Assembly: GCA_020639115.1 (NCBI GenBank) | Contig: JACKHG010000021.1 | Span: 1 to 52,088, forward strand | Direction: 5' to 3' | Source: Phycisphaerales bacterium | GTDB taxonomy: Bacteria > Planctomycetota > Phycisphaerae > UBA1845 | DNA: 52,088 nucleotides | Shown here: in pieces, positions 18,031 through 26,378 of the stretch | How the letters are laid out: every line of letters begins with the position of its first letter | Numbering within the stretch: the first letter of the stretch is position 1 | Notes under the pieces: generated by a model | What the model was told of the DNA's origin: nothing | Database searches by the model: none | The model's input: the letters and a program-made list of their open reading frames with translations, nothing else | Program-made: the position numbers and the translations under genes

Positions 18031-21000
18031 TTACGGCGCGTTTATCAACACCTGCACGGCTGCGAAGTCCGCAAGGTCAACATCCCCGTCCGCATCGGCA
18101 TCGAAGACAGCCGCGCAGGGGCATCCGCCGGGGCTCTGGAGCGGCGGCGTCGCCAGCGGGCCCGCCAGGCAGGCGGTCAGCTCCGCCCCGTCCGCCGCGT
18201 CCACGTCGCCATCGAGGTCACAGTCGCCCAGCGTGCCCACCACGCGGATCAGGCGACTCGGATCGTCCACCGAGCCATCCAGCTCCAGGACGCGGTAGTA
18301 GACGTTGTGGCCGTCCGTGAGCAGCGTGGCGCCCGCGAGGATCCGCAGGGTGTCCACGTAGATCGCCTCCGTGGCAACGCTGCCGGGGGAGTTCGGATGG
18401 TTGTCAACCACGCGGACCGTTGCGGGCTGAGGCCCGATCTGCAGCGTGCCCAGCGGGTAGTGGCCGGGGGTGCTCGGGTTGAGTCCGTCGGCTGTGGGGC
18501 CGAGGTCGACGCTCAGGGCCTCCAGCGTCTGCTCCGGGCCGAGGCCGACGAAGCGCACCTGGGCGCGGGCCAGGTCGATGTCCGTCGCGGTGGTGACCGC
18601 GACGTCGAAGTCGCCGCCCAAACGCAGCGTCCACGCCGACGACGGGAATACCAGCCGGGCACCCTCGTCGGCGGCGAAGTCACCCGCCACGAAGAGGGCG
18701 GACGTCTGGCTGCGCGGCAGTGCGAGCGGCGCGCTCATGTCGCCGATGATGGCGCCGCCGCCCGCGAGTGAGCCGGTCAGCGTGAACGTACCGTTCTGGA
18801 TGGTGATCGTACCTTCGTTCACCAGGTCACCGACCAGTTGCGTATCCGCGATGATCACGACTGTGGCGCTGTTGAGGGTATTGCCGACGATGTTGCCGTA
18901 GCCGTAGAGCCGGGCGCCCGCGCCCGTGACGGTCAGGCTGTCTGCCGACAGCACGCCGCCGTAGAGGAAAGTCGATCCTCCGATGATCGCGCCGTTGGAG
19001 AACACCACCGTAGCGAGCGGTTGAATCTCCAGCGTCCCGCCAAGTATAGCGCTGTTCTCGGAATTCACCGCGAATTCGGAGGAGACCGCGCTGGTCCAGT
19101 AGCCGTTCGACGACAGTTCGAAGGCGTCGGTCGCGAGCGACGCGTCCGCCAGGGCGGGCACGTCCAGGGCGCCAGCCACGCGCACGAAGCTGCCGGGCGC
19201 GCTGGCCAGCAGGGCGCCGTCGGCGAGGAGCATGGCGCTGCCCGTGGTGCGGTCGATCTCGGCGGTGGAGCGCAGCGTGATTGCCCTGTCGTCGAAGTCG
19301 ATGACCGTTTCATCGCGGAATGGCGCCGGCGGGGCGCGCAGTTCGTCGCCGGCTGCAGCCTGCGCGATCGCGGCTGCAATCGTCGCATGCACCGTGCCCT
19401 GGGTCAGGTTGTGCACCTGGCACTCGTCGGGCACGAGGTCGCCGTTGACGTCGGCGGACGTCGCAGCCAAGACGTCGCACACGTCGGGAATACCGTTGCT
19501 GTTGCAGTCGCTATGGATTTCGCAATCGTCGGGCGTACCGTTCGCGTCGCAGTCGGTGTCGCATTCATCGGGGACGCCGTTGCTGTTGCAGTCGTTGCCG
19601 GCGAGTTCGCATTCGTCCGGGACACCGGACGCGTTGCAGTCCACGAAGGTCTCGCAGGCGTCGGGCGTGCCGTTGGCATTGCAATCGGTATCGCACTCGT
19701 CGGGGACGCCGTTGCTGTCGCAATCGTTGCCGGCGAGTTCGCATTCATCCGGGACGCCGGACGCGTTGCAGTCCGCGAACGTCTCGCAGGCGTCGGGCGT
19801 GCCGTTGGCATTGCAGTCGCTGTCGCACTCGTCGGGGACGCCGTTGCTGTTGCAGTCGTTGCCGACGAGTTCGCATTCGTCGGGCACACCACTGTTGTTG
19901 CAATCCGTGAACGCTTCGCAGGCGTCCGGCGTACCGTTCGCATTGCAGTCCGTGTCGCACTCATCGGGCACGCCGTTGCTGTCGCAATCGTTGCCGGCGA
20001 GTTCGCACTCGTCCGGCACTCCGGATGCGTTGCAGTCAGCGAAGCTTTCGCAGGCATCGGGGGTGCCGTTGGCGTTGCAGTCGATGTCGCACTCGTCGGG
20101 CACGCCGTTGGTATCGCAATCGTTCGCGGCCAGTTGGCACTCGTCCGGGATTCCGTCCGTATTGCAGTCGGTGAAGGATTCACACGCGTCCGGGATGCCG
20201 TTCGTGTTGCAATCGGTGTCGCACTCGTCGGGCACGCCGTTCGAGTCGCAGTCGTTGCCCGCAAGCTCGCATTCATCCGGCACGCCACTTGCGTTGCAAT
20301 CCGTGAAGGCTTCGCAAGCGTCCGGCGTGCCATTGGCGTTGCAGTCGACGTCGCACTCGTCGGGCACGCCGTTGGCATCGCAGTCGTTCGCGGACAGCTC
20401 GCACTCGTCCGGGACTCCGTCGGTGTTGCAGTCGGTGAAGGACTCGCACGCGTCCGGGATGCTGTTTGTGTTGCAGTCGGTGTCGCACTCATCAGGGACG
20501 CCGTTCGAGTCGCAATCATTGCCCGCCAGCTCGCATTCATCCGGCACGCCACTGCCATTGCAGTCGGTGAATGCTTCGCAATCGTCCGGCGTTCCATTGG
20601 CGTTGCAGTCGGTATCGCACTCGTCGGGGACGCCGTTCGTGTTGCAGTCGTTACCGGCGAGTTCGCATTCGTCCGGCACGCCACTGCCGTTGCAGTCGGT
20701 GAACGCCTCGCAGGTATCCGGGGTGCCGTTTGCGTTGCAATCGACGTCGCATTCATCCGGCACGCCGTTGCTGTCGCAGTCGTTGCCCGCCAGTTCGCAT
20801 TCGTCCGGCACGCCACTTGCGTTGCAGTCGGTGAATGCTTCGCAATCGTCCGGCGTGCCGTTCGCGTTGCAGTCGGTATCGCACTCGTCCGGGACGCCGT
20901 TCGTGTTGCAGTCGTTACCGGCGAGTTCGCATTCGTCCGGCACGCCGCTGCCGTTACAGTCGCTGAAGCTCTCGCAATCGTCCGGAGTGGCGTTGCTGTT

Positions 21001-22470
21001 GCAGTCCGGGTCGCATTCATCCGGGACGCCATTCGTGTTGCAATCGTTGCCTGCCAGTTCGCACGCGTCAGGCACGCCGGAGCCGTTGCAGTCGGCCGCG
21101 GAGCCGGCTGATATCTCTACGCCGTCGTCGATGCCGTTGGCGTTGCAGTCGGTGATCGTGGTGAAGGTCAGGTCGTTCGTGGATGCGGTGAGTCCGTCGT
21201 TGTCGGTCGAGCTGATGCGGCAGTGGTAGAGCGTACCCTCGGCGAGTCCGCTGAGCAGCACGCTGTGATTCGTGACCAGTGTGCCATTCGACGTCGCGTC
21301 GCCGTAGCCGGCGGTGAGGCCGTACTCCACGCGGCTCGTGGCAGACTTGTCCGTCGTCCAGGTGACGACGGCTGATTCCGCCGCCGGGGCGATCACCACG
21401 TCGCTGATCACCGGCGGCACGGGTACGCCGAGCGGCACGACGGTCACGTCGGCGATGCGGATATCCATGTGGTGGGCGACGAAGATGGCGGACCCGGAGG
21501 GCACGTCGCCCGGCGGCTCGTAACCGGAGAGGTCCCACGCGACCGGTTCGGGATCGCTCGCCCGCCAGACCTTGCCGGCGTAGAACGTGCCGCTCAGGCC
21601 GGCGTCCTCGACGCGCATCTTGAAGACGTAGGGCACGCCGTAGTCGAGCGTGCGGTTCTGCGAGACGTAGAGGCCCAGGTCGGCGTCGAGCGACAGCGGG
21701 CCGTCGTGGCCCGCGTCATACCACACGGTGCCGCCCGCGGGCAGCCACCCGCAGTGCGGTGCCGGGCAGACCACCGGATCGTCGGTGTGCCCGCGCCAGC
21801 GCAACGTCATCCCGAAGCCCGGACTGACGCTCGGCCAGTTGTAGCCCGCCGGGTCGAGGTCGAGCATCGTGATCGTTGCGGTGACTTCGTATTCCGCCCA
21901 GTCGATGTCGCCGACCGCGAGCACGCGATCGTAGCCCATCTGCGGGCAACGCACGCCGTTGGTGGCGATAACCCAATCGCCGTCAACGACCTGGGCGACC
22001 TCGTTGAGCGCGCTCGCGCCCGACAGGTCCAGCCCGTACGGCAGCGGCCAGATGATGCTCGGCGCGTAGGTCACCGTCACCGGCGTAACGGAGACGTTGG
22101 CGAGGTTGTCGGTCGCGGTGATGACGAGGTCGTTGTCGCCGATCTGCAGGTCGGCGAAGTCGATTTCGACGTTGAAGTCGCCGGGCATGAGCAGCCGGCG
22201 CGTGTCGGGCCCGCGGCGCAGGTTCTGCTGCGGGCCGCCGTTGAGCGTGTAGGTCAGCGCGCTGACGCCGTCGGGGTCCGATACGTTGCCGAGCACGTTG
22301 GCCCAGGTCTGCGCGACCCCGGGCTGACCGAACGTCTGCGCCGTGCCGTACCACAGCACGACGTCGGGGCCGACCGCGTCGGCGCGCACGCGCTCTGTGG
22401 CCACGGCGCCGGCGATGAGCGCAGCGATCGCGCAGCCCACCCTCGCGGAGCATGTGCGCACGGCATTCAC
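18031..22470 (-). CDS. Giant secreted repeat protein with N-terminal WYG module, Fn3, twelve DCNxNG repeats and C-terminal dockerin-like domain
   Basis: About 1479 residues. A signal peptide (ARVGCAIAALIAGAVATERV, cleavage near VRA) leads into the module also found in the 22823 gene (LWYGTAQTFGQPGVAQTW; PGDFNVEIDFADLQIG; WPSVSPGFGMTLRW). A fibronectin type III-like domain follows (STDNDGLTASTN at its end). Twelve 44-residue repeats come next, of the form DCNASGVPDECELAGNDC plus DSNGVPDECD plus DCNANGTPDACEAF. A beta-solenoid-like region then ends in GDCDLDGDVDAADG and DADADGDVDLADFA, a paired Ca-binding dockerin-like motif. The start GTG 22470 is set by a GGGAGAAGG site 5 nt upstream and by the signal peptide. 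Likely role: cell-surface or secreted structural or carbohydrate-binding protein; no enzyme motif seen. Confidence 0.82.
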   Translation of the reverse strand: MNAVRTCSARVGCAIAALIAGAVATERVRADAVGPDVVLWYGTAQTFGQPGVAQTWANVLGNVSDPDGVSALTYTLNGGPQQNLRRGPDTRRLLMPGDFNVEIDFADLQIGDNDLVITATDNLANVSVTPVTVTYAPSIIWPLPYGLDLSGASALNEVAQVVDGDWVIATNGVRCPQMGYDRVLAVGDIDWAEYEVTATITMLDLDPAGYNWPSVSPGFGMTLRWRGHTDDPVVCPAPHCGWLPAGGTVWYDAGHDGPLSLDADLGLYVSQNRTLDYGVPYVFKMRVEDAGLSGTFYAGKVWRASDPEPVAWDLSGYEPPGDVPSGSAIFVAHHMDIRIADVTVVPLGVPVPPVISDVVIAPAAESAVVTWTTDKSATSRVEYGLTAGYGDATSNGTLVTNHSVLLSGLAEGTLYHCRISSTDNDGLTASTNDLTFTTITDCNANGIDDGVEISAGSAADCNGSGVPDACELAGNDCNTNGVPDECDPDCNSNATPDDCESFSDCNGSGVPDECELAGNDCNTNGVPDECDTDCNANGTPDDCEAFTDCNASGVPDECELAGNDCDSNGVPDECDVDCNANGTPDTCEAFTDCNGSGVPDECELAGNDCNTNGVPDECDTDCNANGTPDDCEAFTDCNGSGVPDECELAGNDCDSNGVPDECDTDCNTNSIPDACESFTDCNTDGVPDECELSANDCDANGVPDECDVDCNANGTPDACEAFTDCNASGVPDECELAGNDCDSNGVPDECDTDCNTNGIPDACESFTDCNTDGIPDECQLAANDCDTNGVPDECDIDCNANGTPDACESFADCNASGVPDECELAGNDCDSNGVPDECDTDCNANGTPDACEAFTDCNNSGVPDECELVGNDCNSNGVPDECDSDCNANGTPDACETFADCNASGVPDECELAGNDCDSNGVPDECDTDCNANGTPDACETFVDCNASGVPDECELAGNDCNSNGVPDECDTDCDANGTPDDCEIHSDCNSNGIPDVCDVLAATSADVNGDLVPDECQVHNLTQGTVHATIAAAIAQAAAGDELRAPPAPFRDETVIDFDDRAITLRSTAEIDRTTGSAMLLADGALLASAPGSFVRVAGALDVPALADASLATDAFELSSNGYWTSAVSSEFAVNSENSAILGGTLEIQPLATVVFSNGAIIGGSTFLYGGVLSADSLTVTGAGARLYGYGNIVGNTLNSATVVIIADTQLVGDLVNEGTITIQNGTFTLTGSLAGGGAIIGDMSAPLALPRSQTSALFVAGDFAADEGARLVFPSSAWTLRLGGDFDVAVTTATDIDLARAQVRFVGLGPEQTLEALSVDLGPTADGLNPSTPGHYPLGTLQIGPQPATVRVVDNHPNSPGSVATEAIYVDTLRILAGATLLTDGHNVYYRVLELDGSVDDPSRLIRVVGTLGDCDLDGDVDAADGAELTACLAGPLATPPLQSPGGCPCAAVFDADADGDVDLADFAAVQVLINAP
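19510..21100 (-). repeat. Twelve 132-bp in-frame coding repeats
   Basis: Twelve consecutive units of exactly 44 codons lie within the 18031-22470 gene. Each has three half-repeats spaced by D-C-N-x-N/S-G-x-P-D-x-C: six Cys, many Asp/Asn, and the invariant PDEC or PDAC. Units differ by scattered, mostly silent substitutions, and the spacing never varies. The D-x-N-x-D/G-type spacing suggests Ca-binding loops related to TSP3 and dockerin repeats, with Cys pairs forming disulfides outside the cell. Confidence 0.88.
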
Positions 22471-22475
22471 GATTG

Positions 22476-22484
22476 CCTTCTCCC
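22476..22484 (-). promoter_or_regulatory. Shine-Dalgarno site that fixes the start of the 18031-22470 gene
   Basis: The bottom strand reads GGGAGAAGG, then 5 nt, then GTG at 22470. The open frame extends 59 codons further upstream, but those codons show no signal peptide or conserved sequence. Confidence 0.65.
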
Positions 22485-22744
22485 GTCCGGTGGCGAGATG
22501 CAACTCCCCCCAGACCCTGCACCATCGCTGACGCAGCGCAGCCGCGCTGACAAGGCGACAGTGAATTGGCCTTTGCGGCGAAACCGGCCCGATGTCCTCT
22601 TCCATCGCTCGCCGCGTCGCGTGGAAGCCCGGAGAGGACCCCCTCATCCTACCAGATGAACGGCTAAACGATCAATAATCGGCGGTTTTTGCCCAGGAAT
22701 CGGTAGTTCTGGGACCTGCCGGAAGGATGCACCCTGCTGCGCAG

Positions 22745-22777
22745 CAAAAAGCCCCGGGCGCTGAACGCTCGGGGCTT
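22745..22777 (-). terminator. Rho-independent terminator after the 22823-25801 gene
   Basis: On the bottom strand a 12-bp stem, AAGCCCCGAGCG paired with CGCCCGGGGCTT (one G-T wobble), encloses a 5-nt loop and is followed directly by TTTTTGC. It lies 45 nt past the stop, in the textbook position. Confidence 0.88.
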
Positions 22778-22822
22778 CAGAGTTGTGATTGGGACGTACT
22801 CCCTGGTCGTTGCCGACCGCGA

Positions 22823-25801
22823 TCAGCGGTTGCGCCGGCGGCGATAACGCATGCCGCCGAAGCCGGCGAACATCATCCACAGGCTCATGCCGCCCATCGC
22901 TCCGCAGGGAGCGCCGGCTCCGCACTGGCCGGTGCCGTTCTCGGGGCAACCGTCCGGGCCCGTGCCGAAGACGTTCGGGCACGCGTCGTTTTGGTCCGAG
23001 ACGCCGTCGCCGTCCGCGTCATCGGGGATCGGCTGGGGCGGCGGACTCGGCGTGGGCGTCGGAGTCGGCGTCGCCGTAGGCGTCGGCGTCGGACTCGGAG
23101 TCGGGGTGGGCGTCGGCGTCGGAGAAGGCGTCGGCGTCGGGATGACCACCACCTGCGACTCGGAGCAACCGTTGGTATTGGCCTGCTCGTCGCCCGGCGT
23201 ATTGGGGCACTCGTCCTTGTCGTTGGTCACGCCGTCGTTGTCGTCGTCGAGCTGCGACGCGGAGCAACCGTTGGCGTCCACGGCTTCACCAGCCGGCGTG
23301 TTGGGGCAGTCGTCGCGCGTGTTGCGGACGCCGTCCTCGTCGTCGTCGATCGAGCCGCCGCCGCCACCGCCGCCTCCGCCACCACCACCGCATCCGGGGA
23401 TGGCGGTGAACTCACAGACGCCCGCGTTGCAGGTGTCGGTGGTGCAGGAGTTGCCGTCGTTGCAGTCGGAATCGGCGAAGCACTCGTCGCACTCGTCCGG
23501 AACCGAGTTGGAGTTGATGTCCGGGCTGGTGCCGGCTGCGACTTCGCAGTCGTCGATGTAGCCGTTGGTGTTGCAGTCGCGGATGGCGAGTTCGCAGCGG
23601 TCGTTGAGCCCGTTGGTGTTGCAGTCGAAGTAGGGCTCGCACGTGTCGGGCGTACCGTTTCCGTCGCAGTCGGTATCGCACTCGTCGGGCACGCCGTTGG
23701 TGTTGCAGTCATCGCCGGCGAGCTGACAGTCGTCGGGGATGTTGTCGTTGTTGCAGTCGTTGCTCGAGAGCTGGCAATCGTCGGGGATGTTGTCCGCGTT
23801 GCAGTCGTTGCCGGCCAGCTCGCACTCGTCGAGGATGCCGTTGGCGTTGCAGTCGGTGCCGGACTCGCACTCGTCGGGAATGCCGTTGGCGTTGCAGTCG
23901 GCGCTGGTGAGGTTGAGGATGTCATCAGCGTCGTCGACACCGTTGGTGTTGCAGTCGATCGGGCCTTCGCACAGGTCCAGCGTGCCGCTGCCGTCGCAAT
24001 CGGTCGCCGTGCCTGCGGCAATGTCCAAGGCGTCGAGAATTCCATTGGTGTTGCAGTCAGCGCCGTTCGTCGAGAGGTCGACGACATAGTCGAACTTTGC
24101 CGAATAGACGACGTTCGCTTCCTTCTCCAGGAACACACCAATGCGCGAGACTGCCAGCGTTGCAGTGAAGCTGTGGAAGGGCGTCCAAGCGACCCCATCG
24201 GAAGAGTACGCGACGGCCCAACTGGTTCCATTGCGCGTCACCCGAAGGTACAGGGGCTGGGTCAGGTCAAAGACATTGAACTGAGCCTTCTGCAGTGCGG
24301 CCGGCGGAATCCCTCCGCCCACGGTCACAACCGAGGAGAACAGGAAGGACTGGCCGGCTAGGTTGGACGCGTCCACCCGCACGAAGTGCGTGGGCGACTC
24401 CTGGATCATGAGGCCCTGCGTCTGCTGTGCGGCGTTCGTATCGAAGTTGGACACCAGCTTCGTCTGGATGACGAAATCGACGTCGGCGACGTCCTGCATG
24501 ACGGCCGGGGCGCTGTTCGTGTCAATGAAGGCCGAATGGCTGCTCAGCGGATCGGCCTTGATCACGAGCATGCCGTTGGACTGGGCATCGGTGGAGTTGT
24601 CATTCGTCGGATTTACAAATTCCCAGGCCGCGCTGGGCATCGGGTTCGCACAATCGAAGTTGTCGGAAACGAAGCCCGTGCCCGTCACACCCGCGGCCAG
24701 CGGCGTGATGTTCACATCGCTGACGCTGATGTCCATGTGGTGGGCGATGATCAGCGCCGAGCCAGTAGGTTCCTCCGCCGGGTTTGCCGGCTGCTTGATG
24801 CCGCTCAGGTCCCAGTTGGCGGGCTCAGTCGAGCCGGTGGGCCAGACCTTGGCATGGTACTCGCTGGTGCCGTTCTCGAGCTGGCGGACGCGGATCTTGA
24901 ACTCGTAGGGTACGCCGTACTGAAGTACCTCGTTCTTGTCGGCGTACATGGGAGGTAGGTTGGCCCCGTTGTCGCCGGAGAGCTGGAGGGGCTTGTGGCC
25001 CGGGAACTTGTAGTAGCCCGCGTCGTACCAGAGCGTGCCGCCGGAGGGCAGCCAGCCACAGTCGGGCTGGACGCACGAGACCGGCTTGTCGCTGTGGCCC
25101 GGCCAGCGGAGGGTGATGCCGAAGCCCGGGCTCACGCTCGGCCAGGCGAAGCCGTTGGAGTCGAGGCCGTACATCGTCATCGTCGCGGTGACCTCGTAGT
25201 CCTCCCAGTTGACGTCGCCGATCGCGATGACGCGGTCATAGCCGAGCGTCGTGCAGCGCAGGCCGTCGGCGTCGGTGGTCCAGTAGCCGTCGACGACCTG
25301 GGAGACGTCCTGAACGTCAGCAGCCGGTACGGTGGTCCAGTCGACGTAGAAGTTCTGCGGCCAGGTGTTGCCCGCGGCGTACTGCACGTCCACGTCGGTC
25401 GCATCGATGAAGAGCGGCGAGGCGGTGTACGCAGCCGGGTCGGTCGGCGGCGTGGACGTATCGTCCCACGCGAGCAGGGTCACGGTGTTGCCACCGGCGA
25501 GCAGGCTGGCGAAGTCGATCTGGACGTTGAAGTCACCGGGGTCGACGAGGCGTCGCGAATCCGGGCCCAGTTCGAGCTTGACGAACGGCGCGCCGTCCAG
25601 GCTGTACCAGAGGCAGTCGTCCGGCTCCGCCTGCTGGAAGTTGCCCAGGACGTTGACCCAGCGTTGGGCGCGTCCGGGATTGCCGAAGGTCTGGTTGGGG
25701 CCGTACCACACGTCGATGGGACCATCGGCGTATGCGCTCGCGGCGACGCACGCGAGTGCGACGGCGCTTGCAACCCAGCGGTTCATTTGGATGTGCTTCA
25801 T
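22823..25801 (-). CDS. Large secreted protein with WYG module, DUF1349-like domain, DCNxNG and TSP3 repeats, Pro-Thr linker and CTERM-like sorting tail
   Basis: 992 residues. A clear Sec signal peptide (RWVASAVALACVAASAYA) is followed by the N-terminal module shared with the 18031 gene (VWYGPNQTFGNPGRAQRWVN; PGDFNVQIDFASLLAGGN; WPSVSPGFGITLRWPGHSD). A concanavalin-like DUF1349-type domain comes next (residues about 370-575), then about ten DCNTNGVPDEC-type repeats. A Cys-rich DCNDGNSCTTDTCNAGVCE knot, a 12-Gly run, two TSP3-like units (DDDEDGVRNTRDDCPNTP) and a (PT)n/(PS)n linker follow. The last 35 residues hold CGAGAPCGAMGG, a short hydrophobic stretch (SLWMMFAGFGGM) and RYRRRRNR. That layout is of the MYXO-CTERM/GlyGly-CTERM kind and suggests sorting to the cell surface. 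The ATG is backed by a GGGGGAGG site at 25805-25812. Confidence 0.87.
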   Translation of the reverse strand: MKHIQMNRWVASAVALACVAASAYADGPIDVWYGPNQTFGNPGRAQRWVNVLGNFQQAEPDDCLWYSLDGAPFVKLELGPDSRRLVDPGDFNVQIDFASLLAGGNTVTLLAWDDTSTPPTDPAAYTASPLFIDATDVDVQYAAGNTWPQNFYVDWTTVPAADVQDVSQVVDGYWTTDADGLRCTTLGYDRVIAIGDVNWEDYEVTATMTMYGLDSNGFAWPSVSPGFGITLRWPGHSDKPVSCVQPDCGWLPSGGTLWYDAGYYKFPGHKPLQLSGDNGANLPPMYADKNEVLQYGVPYEFKIRVRQLENGTSEYHAKVWPTGSTEPANWDLSGIKQPANPAEEPTGSALIIAHHMDISVSDVNITPLAAGVTGTGFVSDNFDCANPMPSAAWEFVNPTNDNSTDAQSNGMLVIKADPLSSHSAFIDTNSAPAVMQDVADVDFVIQTKLVSNFDTNAAQQTQGLMIQESPTHFVRVDASNLAGQSFLFSSVVTVGGGIPPAALQKAQFNVFDLTQPLYLRVTRNGTSWAVAYSSDGVAWTPFHSFTATLAVSRIGVFLEKEANVVYSAKFDYVVDLSTNGADCNTNGILDALDIAAGTATDCDGSGTLDLCEGPIDCNTNGVDDADDILNLTSADCNANGIPDECESGTDCNANGILDECELAGNDCNADNIPDDCQLSSNDCNNDNIPDDCQLAGDDCNTNGVPDECDTDCDGNGTPDTCEPYFDCNTNGLNDRCELAIRDCNTNGYIDDCEVAAGTSPDINSNSVPDECDECFADSDCNDGNSCTTDTCNAGVCEFTAIPGCGGGGGGGGGGGGSIDDDEDGVRNTRDDCPNTPAGEAVDANGCSASQLDDDNDGVTNDKDECPNTPGDEQANTNGCSESQVVVIPTPTPSPTPTPTPTPSPTPTPTATPTPTPTPSPPPQPIPDDADGDGVSDQNDACPNVFGTGPDGCPENGTGQCGAGAPCGAMGGMSLWMMFAGFGGMRYRRRRNR

Positions 25802-26378
25802 AAGCCTCCCCCTCAATCTCTCGCCTCGCGCGTCCTTGCGCTGTTATCCGACGCTGGTCTTGTTCCCCTCTCCGCAGAAGTGGCCTGCGGTTCCAGATGG
25901 TATGCCGCGGTGTGCTGACAATCCAGCCGCGAAGCGCGGTTGGCGCCGGCCTGCCTGCGACTTACCGATAATTCATGCGTTAGGTGCGCACTTCCCCGCG
26001 GCGCACGAAAAATACCAACCCTGATTGCGGCAAAGGGGGCTCCGCAACCACGTCCGTATTGTCCCGGGTTCAGGCAGGCAGGTCAAGTAGCTTGGGGCGT
26101 GACAGCGCGCGATACCGGGCGGACTTGCGCACTGGTTATCGGGCGAGCATGCGGCGTCCGGCCGACAATCCCACAGCGTCACTTCAGCGTCAAATTAGGT
26201 CATCCTGAACGACTTGCCGGTTGGGGATACGTAATGGACATTGAAGTGCCACCGTCCACGCAGCACGCGCGCAGAGGTAAGGGGTGCGGCTGCCGCGGGG
26301 CGGGACTCATGCCTTTTCAGTGCTCGCCGTAACGACCCGCCACAGAGGCGTCCGCGGTAATTGGGGGGAGAAGCCAAC
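25802..26378. other. 577-bp divergent intergenic region
   Basis: This region separates the minus-strand gene starting at 25801 from the plus-strand gene starting at 26379, so it should carry both promoters. GGGGGGAG at 26363-26370 is the ribosome site for the rightward gene. A short GC hairpin lies near 26030 (GCGGCAAAGGGGGCTCCGC). No coding sequence was accepted. Confidence 0.55.

Noticed and set aside
19510..21100. CRISPR array look-alike from regular 132-bp spacing
   Set aside because: The units are contiguous, in frame and lack a short conserved repeat with unique spacers. They are protein-coding repeats.
19232..21229. 665-codon plus-strand frame of SSGTPLLLQSLPASSH repeats
   Set aside because: It is the mirror image of the 44-residue coding repeats on the minus strand; the low-complexity Ser/Pro/Gln output follows from their codon pattern.
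21469..22659. 396-codon plus-strand frame
   Set aside because: It is antisense to the N-terminal module of the 18031-22470 gene, which has a signal peptide, a ribosome site and a paralogue.
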